45,906 nt of DNA from an uncultured Caryophanales bacterium. GTDB lineage: Bacteria > Bacillota_I > Bacilli_A > RF39 > UBA660. The translations under genes were made by a program, and so were the position numbers. Within the stretch, counting starts at the first letter, position 1; the number at the start of each line of letters is the position of its first letter. Below the pieces are notes generated by a model. That model was not told where the DNA came from, searched no databases, and saw nothing but the letters and a program-made list of their open reading frames with translations. Positions 42,530 through 45,906 of this stretch are shown piece after piece. The stretch is taken from assembly GCA_946410555.1 (NCBI GenBank), contig CAMKAT010000008.1, positions 1 through 45,906 on the forward strand, written 5' to 3'.

Positions 42530-43409
42530 GAGAAAAGCATTAGGAACAGGACTAGATCAATTATTCTCAATGAATGTTAATCAATTGGATTTTGATACGT
42601 TCGAAAAAACAATAGTTGATAGTACTCCTGAAAATGAAATCAAATTAATTCCGGTTGAAGAAATTAGAAGTAACCCTTATCAACCAAGAATTCATTTTGA
42701 TCAAGATGCTTTAGAAGAATTAGCAGAATCAATTAAAGAACATGGTGTATTAGAACCTATCATTGTAAAAAAATCTATTAAAGGATATGAACTAGTTGCA
42801 GGTGAAAGAAGAACTAAAGCTTCTAAGATTGCAGGTAAAACTACAATCCCAGCAATTATTAAAGATTTTGATGATCAATCAATGATGGAAATAGCACTTC
42901 TTGAAAATATTCAAAGAGAAAACTTAACTCCAATCGAAGAAGCAAAAGCTTATAAAAACTTCATGGATAAAATGAGTTTAACTCAAGAAGAAGTAGCTAA
43001 TAAATTTAAAAAGTCACGTTCATATGTTACTAATATGTTAGGACTACTTAAACTTCCATCTGAAGTTCAAAGAGATGTAGTTAATGGAAAAATTTCTATG
43101 TCTCATGCAAGAGTTTTATCTAAATTAGATGATGAAGATAAGATTATTGAACTTGCTGAAAAGATTAAAAAAGAAGGTATTAGTGTTCATGCACTTGAAG
43201 CATTATCTCAAAATGAAGAAATCATTAAAAGAAAACCTATTAAAAGAGATAATCCAGATAAAACATTATATAAAGTATATGAAAGAACAATGAAAGATAC
43301 CTTAGGAACAAAAGTATCTATTGGTACAAACAAAATAACAATTAATTTTAATTCTAACGAGGATTTAAACAGACTACTTGAAATAATGAATATAAAAGTG
43401 GGTGAATAA
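42501..43409 (+). CDS. parB: Chromosome-partitioning protein ParB (Spo0J)
   Basis: ParB is a CTP-dependent clamp that loads at parS and recruits SMC. The 302-residue protein has an N-terminal ALGTGLDQLF motif, IPVEEIRSNPYQPR, the CTP-binding GERRTKASKIAG, LLENIQRENLTPIEEA, an HTH (LTQEEVANKFKKSRSYVTNMLGLLKLP) and a C-terminal dimerisation segment. AAGGAGG precedes the ATG, which lies within parA. A Noc paralogue is possible in principle, but pairing with parA favours Spo0J. Confidence 0.96.
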   Translation: MSQTNEKTSKRKALGTGLDQLFSMNVNQLDFDTFEKTIVDSTPENEIKLIPVEEIRSNPYQPRIHFDQDALEELAESIKEHGVLEPIIVKKSIKGYELVAGERRTKASKIAGKTTIPAIIKDFDDQSMMEIALLENIQRENLTPIEEAKAYKNFMDKMSLTQEEVANKFKKSRSYVTNMLGLLKLPSEVQRDVVNGKISMSHARVLSKLDDEDKIIELAEKIKKEGISVHALEALSQNEEIIKRKPIKRDNPDKTLYKVYERTMKDTLGTKVSIGTNKITINFNSNEDLNRLLEIMNIKVGE

Positions 43410-43410
43410 T

Positions 43411-44217
43411 ATGTCTAAAAAATGGTTTTTAGATGTGATACAATCTAAAGAATTTTATGTTCCAATTTTAACAATCATGTTTTCTATTTTAATAATTTCA
43501 ATTACTTCAAGAATAGTTAAGAAATTATTTAATGGAGATGTTCATGATTTTGGAGCAAAAAGAAGAAGAACAGTTATTATTCTTATTAATAATATAATTA
43601 AGTATTTAGTAATATTAATTGCATCTGTTGTAATACTTTCATCTTGGGGAGTTAATGTAAGTGCTATTGTTGCTGGACTTGGAGTTGCTGGAGCAGTTGC
43701 TGGTTTAGCTTTACAAGACGCTCTTAAAGACATTATTATGGGAATTAATATTATTCTAGATAATTATTTTGTAGTAGGAGATCTAGTTACATTCGGAGAC
43801 TTTACTGGAACAATTATTGAATTTGGTTTAAAATCAACCAAGATTAAAGCTGTTGATGGGACTACATTAATTGTTGCTAATAGAGAAATTAGTCAAATAA
43901 AGAATCAAAGTTATAAAAATGCATCTATTCAAATTAGTATTCAAGTAGCTTATGAAGAACCAGAACCAAAGGTAAGAAAAGAACTAGAGCGCATTTGTGA
44001 AGAAATTTCTAGTTGGGAAGAAGTTGTTGGTGAAGCTAAGTACTTAGGTATTAATGAACTTAATTCTTCAAGTGTTGAATACATGATTACTATATCATCA
44101 AGAATTGTTGATAAATGGCCACTTAAGAGAAAAGTATATGCATATGTTAAAAATGAATTTGAAAAGAAACATATAAAGATTCCATATACACAAATCGAGG
44201 TACACAATGGAAAATAG
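43411..44217 (+). CDS. mscS: Small-conductance mechanosensitive channel MscS-family protein
   Basis: MscS forms a heptameric channel that opens under membrane tension to release solutes. The ~268-residue protein has three helices (about 12-32, 55-75, 80-110). The pore helix reads VAGLGVAGAVAGLALQDALKD, with the Gly/Ala packing typical of TM3; a beta domain follows with NYFVVGDLVTFGDFTGTI and IPYTQIEVH at the end. GGGTGA precedes the ATG at 43411. In Bacilli, mscS and DUF951 genes commonly accompany parA-parB. Confidence 0.93.
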   Translation: MSKKWFLDVIQSKEFYVPILTIMFSILIISITSRIVKKLFNGDVHDFGAKRRRTVIILINNIIKYLVILIASVVILSSWGVNVSAIVAGLGVAGAVAGLALQDALKDIIMGINIILDNYFVVGDLVTFGDFTGTIIEFGLKSTKIKAVDGTTLIVANREISQIKNQSYKNASIQISIQVAYEEPEPKVRKELERICEEISSWEEVVGEAKYLGINELNSSSVEYMITISSRIVDKWPLKRKVYAYVKNEFEKKHIKIPYTQIEVHNGK

Positions 44218-44395
44218 AGTATTTAAACTTAACGATAAAGTTATCATGAAAAAGCCGCATGCTTGTGGTGAAAATAAATGGATTATAACTCGTGTTGGAG
44301 TTGATATGAAATTGAAATGTATGAATTGTGGACATGAAATCATGATGGATCGTCTAGAATTCAAAAAGAAATTAAAAGGAGTTTGTGATGAATAG
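44207..44395 (+). CDS. DUF951 family small protein
   Basis: A 62-residue protein of the DUF951 family. It has the pattern FKLNDKVIMKKPHACGENKW, then GVDMKLKCMNCGHEIMMDR. The single Cys in HACG and the CxxC in KCMNCG probably bind zinc. Function is unknown; the family is nearly always beside mscS/parB or ychF in Firmicutes. It overlaps mscS by 11 bases and the next gene by 8. Confidence 0.9.
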   Translation: MENRVFKLNDKVIMKKPHACGENKWIITRVGVDMKLKCMNCGHEIMMDRLEFKKKLKGVCDE

Positions 44396-45906
44396 AATAA
44401 AGAGTATAAAAACTAAGGTTTTTCTACATCCAATGATGGCTATCATCGTAATGATATTTGCAGTAATTATAGCTAGTGGTATTCTAAATTTCTTTGGAGC
44501 ATCTGCAAGTTATAATACTGTTAATGCAGTAACTGGTAATAACCAATCTAATTTAGTAACAGTAGAATCACTATTTAGTTTAAGGGGTTTAAAGTATATT
44601 TTCTCAAATACAGTATCTAACTTTTCTTCATTTGCGCCACTAATAATGTTACTTATTTCACTTATTGGTATTGGTATTCTTGAAGAAAGTGGATTCTTAT
44701 CTACATTCTTCTTTGCTATAACTAAAAGAGCACCTAAATATATAGTTACATTTGTATTATCACTATTATGTATTATCTTAAGTATAAGTGGTGATGTATC
44801 TTATGTATTATTTATTCCAATTGCAGCACTTTTATTTAAGCATGGTAGAAGAAATCCTCTAGCAGGTATAATTGTTTCTTTTATATCTATTTCTGTAGGA
44901 TTTGGTATTAACTTAACAATGAGTGGTATAGATTCTAGCTTAGCTAACATGACATCAAATGCAGCTAAAATACATGGTATCTATTCACTTCATTCAATGG
45001 GATTCATATATATAATGATTTTAGCTACAATTGTTAGTAGTATTCTTATCACTTATATATGTGAAAAATATACTATCTTCCAATTAAGTAAATATGAACC
45101 TGATGAAGATGAAATAACAATTGATAAAGATAGATTAACAAGAAAAGAGAAGAGAGGACTTTTATTTGCAGGTACTGGATTTACTCTTTATATGTTAATA
45201 CTTATATATAATGTTATTCCAAGAGTTCCATTTGGTGGAAACTTCTTAGATTATTCACAAAGTAGATATATTGATAAACTATTTGGAGCAAATTCTTTCT
45301 TCAATAGTGGATTTATATTTGTAATTACATTCCTTTTCTTCTTAATTGGTTTCCTTTATGGAATCGGAGCCAAAACAATCGAAGATCATAGAGATGTATG
45401 TGATTTCCTATCTAAGTCATTAGATGGTATTGGTAAAATAATAATATTAATTTTCTTCGCAAGTATTTTAGTATCATTATATAAATATACAAATATTGGT
45501 CAGTTGATAACTGCAATATTCTCAACAATTATATTTAAATCAAACTTCAGTGGTATACCACTTGTAGCATTAGTAATATTTGTAAGTATTATTACTACAA
45601 TATTCCTACCTTCATTAACTGCAAGATGGGAAATTCTATCAGGTACAATAGTACCATTCCTAATGACTTCAGGTTACACTGCAGGTTTTGCTCAATTAGT
45701 ATTTACTAGTTGTGGAACAATCCTTTATGGATTAACTCCAATCATGGCTTATTATGTTATTTATTTAGCTTATTTAGATAAATATGATAGATCAGGAACT
45801 GGAGTATTAAAAAGTATTAGATATTTAGCACCATATGCATTAATTATAATGGCAATGTGGATTGTACTTATCACTTTATGGATGCTTGTTGGTATTCCTC
45901 TAGGTG
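44388..45906 (+). CDS. AbgT-family transporter (partial, runs off the window)
   Basis: An open frame from ATG 44388 to the window end without stop (506 codons seen). The protein is polytopic, with HPMMAIIVMIFAVIIASGIL, NFSSFAPLIMLLISLIGIGILEESGFL, SGDVSYVLFIPIAALLFKHGRRNPLAGI and TAGFAQLVFTSCGTILYGLTP. This is the layout of the AbgT family, which imports p-aminobenzoyl-glutamate or exports sulfonamides and related compounds. A pABA-glutamate role fits a cell that salvages folate parts, but this is inference. AAAGGAG lies 9 bases ahead, inside the DUF951 gene. Confidence 0.85.
   Translation, partial: MNRIKSIKTKVFLHPMMAIIVMIFAVIIASGILNFFGASASYNTVNAVTGNNQSNLVTVESLFSLRGLKYIFSNTVSNFSSFAPLIMLLISLIGIGILEESGFLSTFFFAITKRAPKYIVTFVLSLLCIILSISGDVSYVLFIPIAALLFKHGRRNPLAGIIVSFISISVGFGINLTMSGIDSSLANMTSNAAKIHGIYSLHSMGFIYIMILATIVSSILITYICEKYTIFQLSKYEPDEDEITIDKDRLTRKEKRGLLFAGTGFTLYMLILIYNVIPRVPFGGNFLDYSQSRYIDKLFGANSFFNSGFIFVITFLFFLIGFLYGIGAKTIEDHRDVCDFLSKSLDGIGKIIILIFFASILVSLYKYTNIGQLITAIFSTIIFKSNFSGIPLVALVIFVSIITTIFLPSLTARWEILSGTIVPFLMTSGYTAGFAQLVFTSCGTILYGLTPIMAYYVIYLAYLDKYDRSGTGVLKSIRYLAPYALIIMAMWIVLITLWMLVGIPLG

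Noticed and set aside
41717..43409. Possible chromosomal origin or parS sites near parA-parB
   Set aside because: No parS-like 16-bp palindrome and no DnaA-box cluster seen by eye; rpmH and dnaA are not in the window.

Overview
The window is a very AT-rich, gene-dense stretch of core chromosome from a low-GC Firmicutes/Mollicutes-type bacterium. The best fit is an uncultured gut lineage near the Mycoplasmatota or RF39-like Bacilli; this is inferred from gene content and order, not from a search. Signs include a short (~106 nt) 5S rRNA, heavy AGA and TTA use, AGGTGA/AGGAGG ribosome binding sites, and typical Bacilli neighbourhoods: tsaE-tsaB-rimI-tsaD, rplI-dnaB, walJ-rlmH, T-box-pheS-pheT, pcrA...ligA, ecfA-ecfA-truA-rplM-rpsI, tilS-ftsH and parA-parB-mscS-DUF951. 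Stop codons suggest UGA may be read as tryptophan. Of 45 genes with a visible stop, 43 end in TAA or TAG, two end in TGA only at ATGA overlaps backed by a nearby TAA, and one acetyltransferase has an in-frame TGA where Trp fits.

Layout. 1-372: the tail of one 5S rRNA gene and a complete second, non-identical 5S gene. 373-5277: the t6A tRNA-modification genes and phosphoketolase. 5430-9949: rplI-dnaB, an M23 cell-envelope peptidase, walJ and rlmH. 10008-13283: ung, a LemA-like gene on the minus strand, a GloB-like hydrolase and a YfcC-family carrier. 13284-17003: a Phe T-box leader and pheST. 17091-18645: two unknown envelope proteins. 18730-25550: pcrA and ligA, separated by a convergent zeta-toxin-like kinase with a 57-residue partner, a nucleotidyltransferase and a coiled-coil protein. 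25540-30283: YgjV-like, an anchored hypothetical, a sensor with degenerate GGDEF domain, YihY, the TGA-containing acetyltransferase and a 40-residue membrane peptide. 30292-34066: a membrane protein with a signal-peptidase-like but apparently inactive C-terminus, a small membrane protein, two degenerate ECF-type ATPases and truA. 34100-35078: rplM-rpsI behind a consensus promoter and a structured leader.

35079-35968 holds no substantial ORF. Its 35233-35899 part looks like a large structured non-coding RNA: its two ends can pair with each other, it has several strong internal hairpins, and it ends in a perfect 10-bp terminator. Its 5' end shares an exact 20-nt sequence with the leader of the next gene, a secreted protein with an NPKTGD anchor. 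From 37563 on come tilS-ftsH, an anchored protein with a Thr-rich linker, parA-parB, mscS, DUF951 and an AbgT-family transporter cut by the window end.

Genome economy is a theme. Terminator hairpins commonly overlap or enclose the stop codon, and the next promoter, usually an extended -10 TGNTATAAT, follows within tens of bases. The candidates most worth pursuing are the ~670-nt RNA with its surface-protein neighbour, the likely UGA recoding, the relic ECF ATPase pair without EcfT, and the inactive signal-peptidase-like protein.
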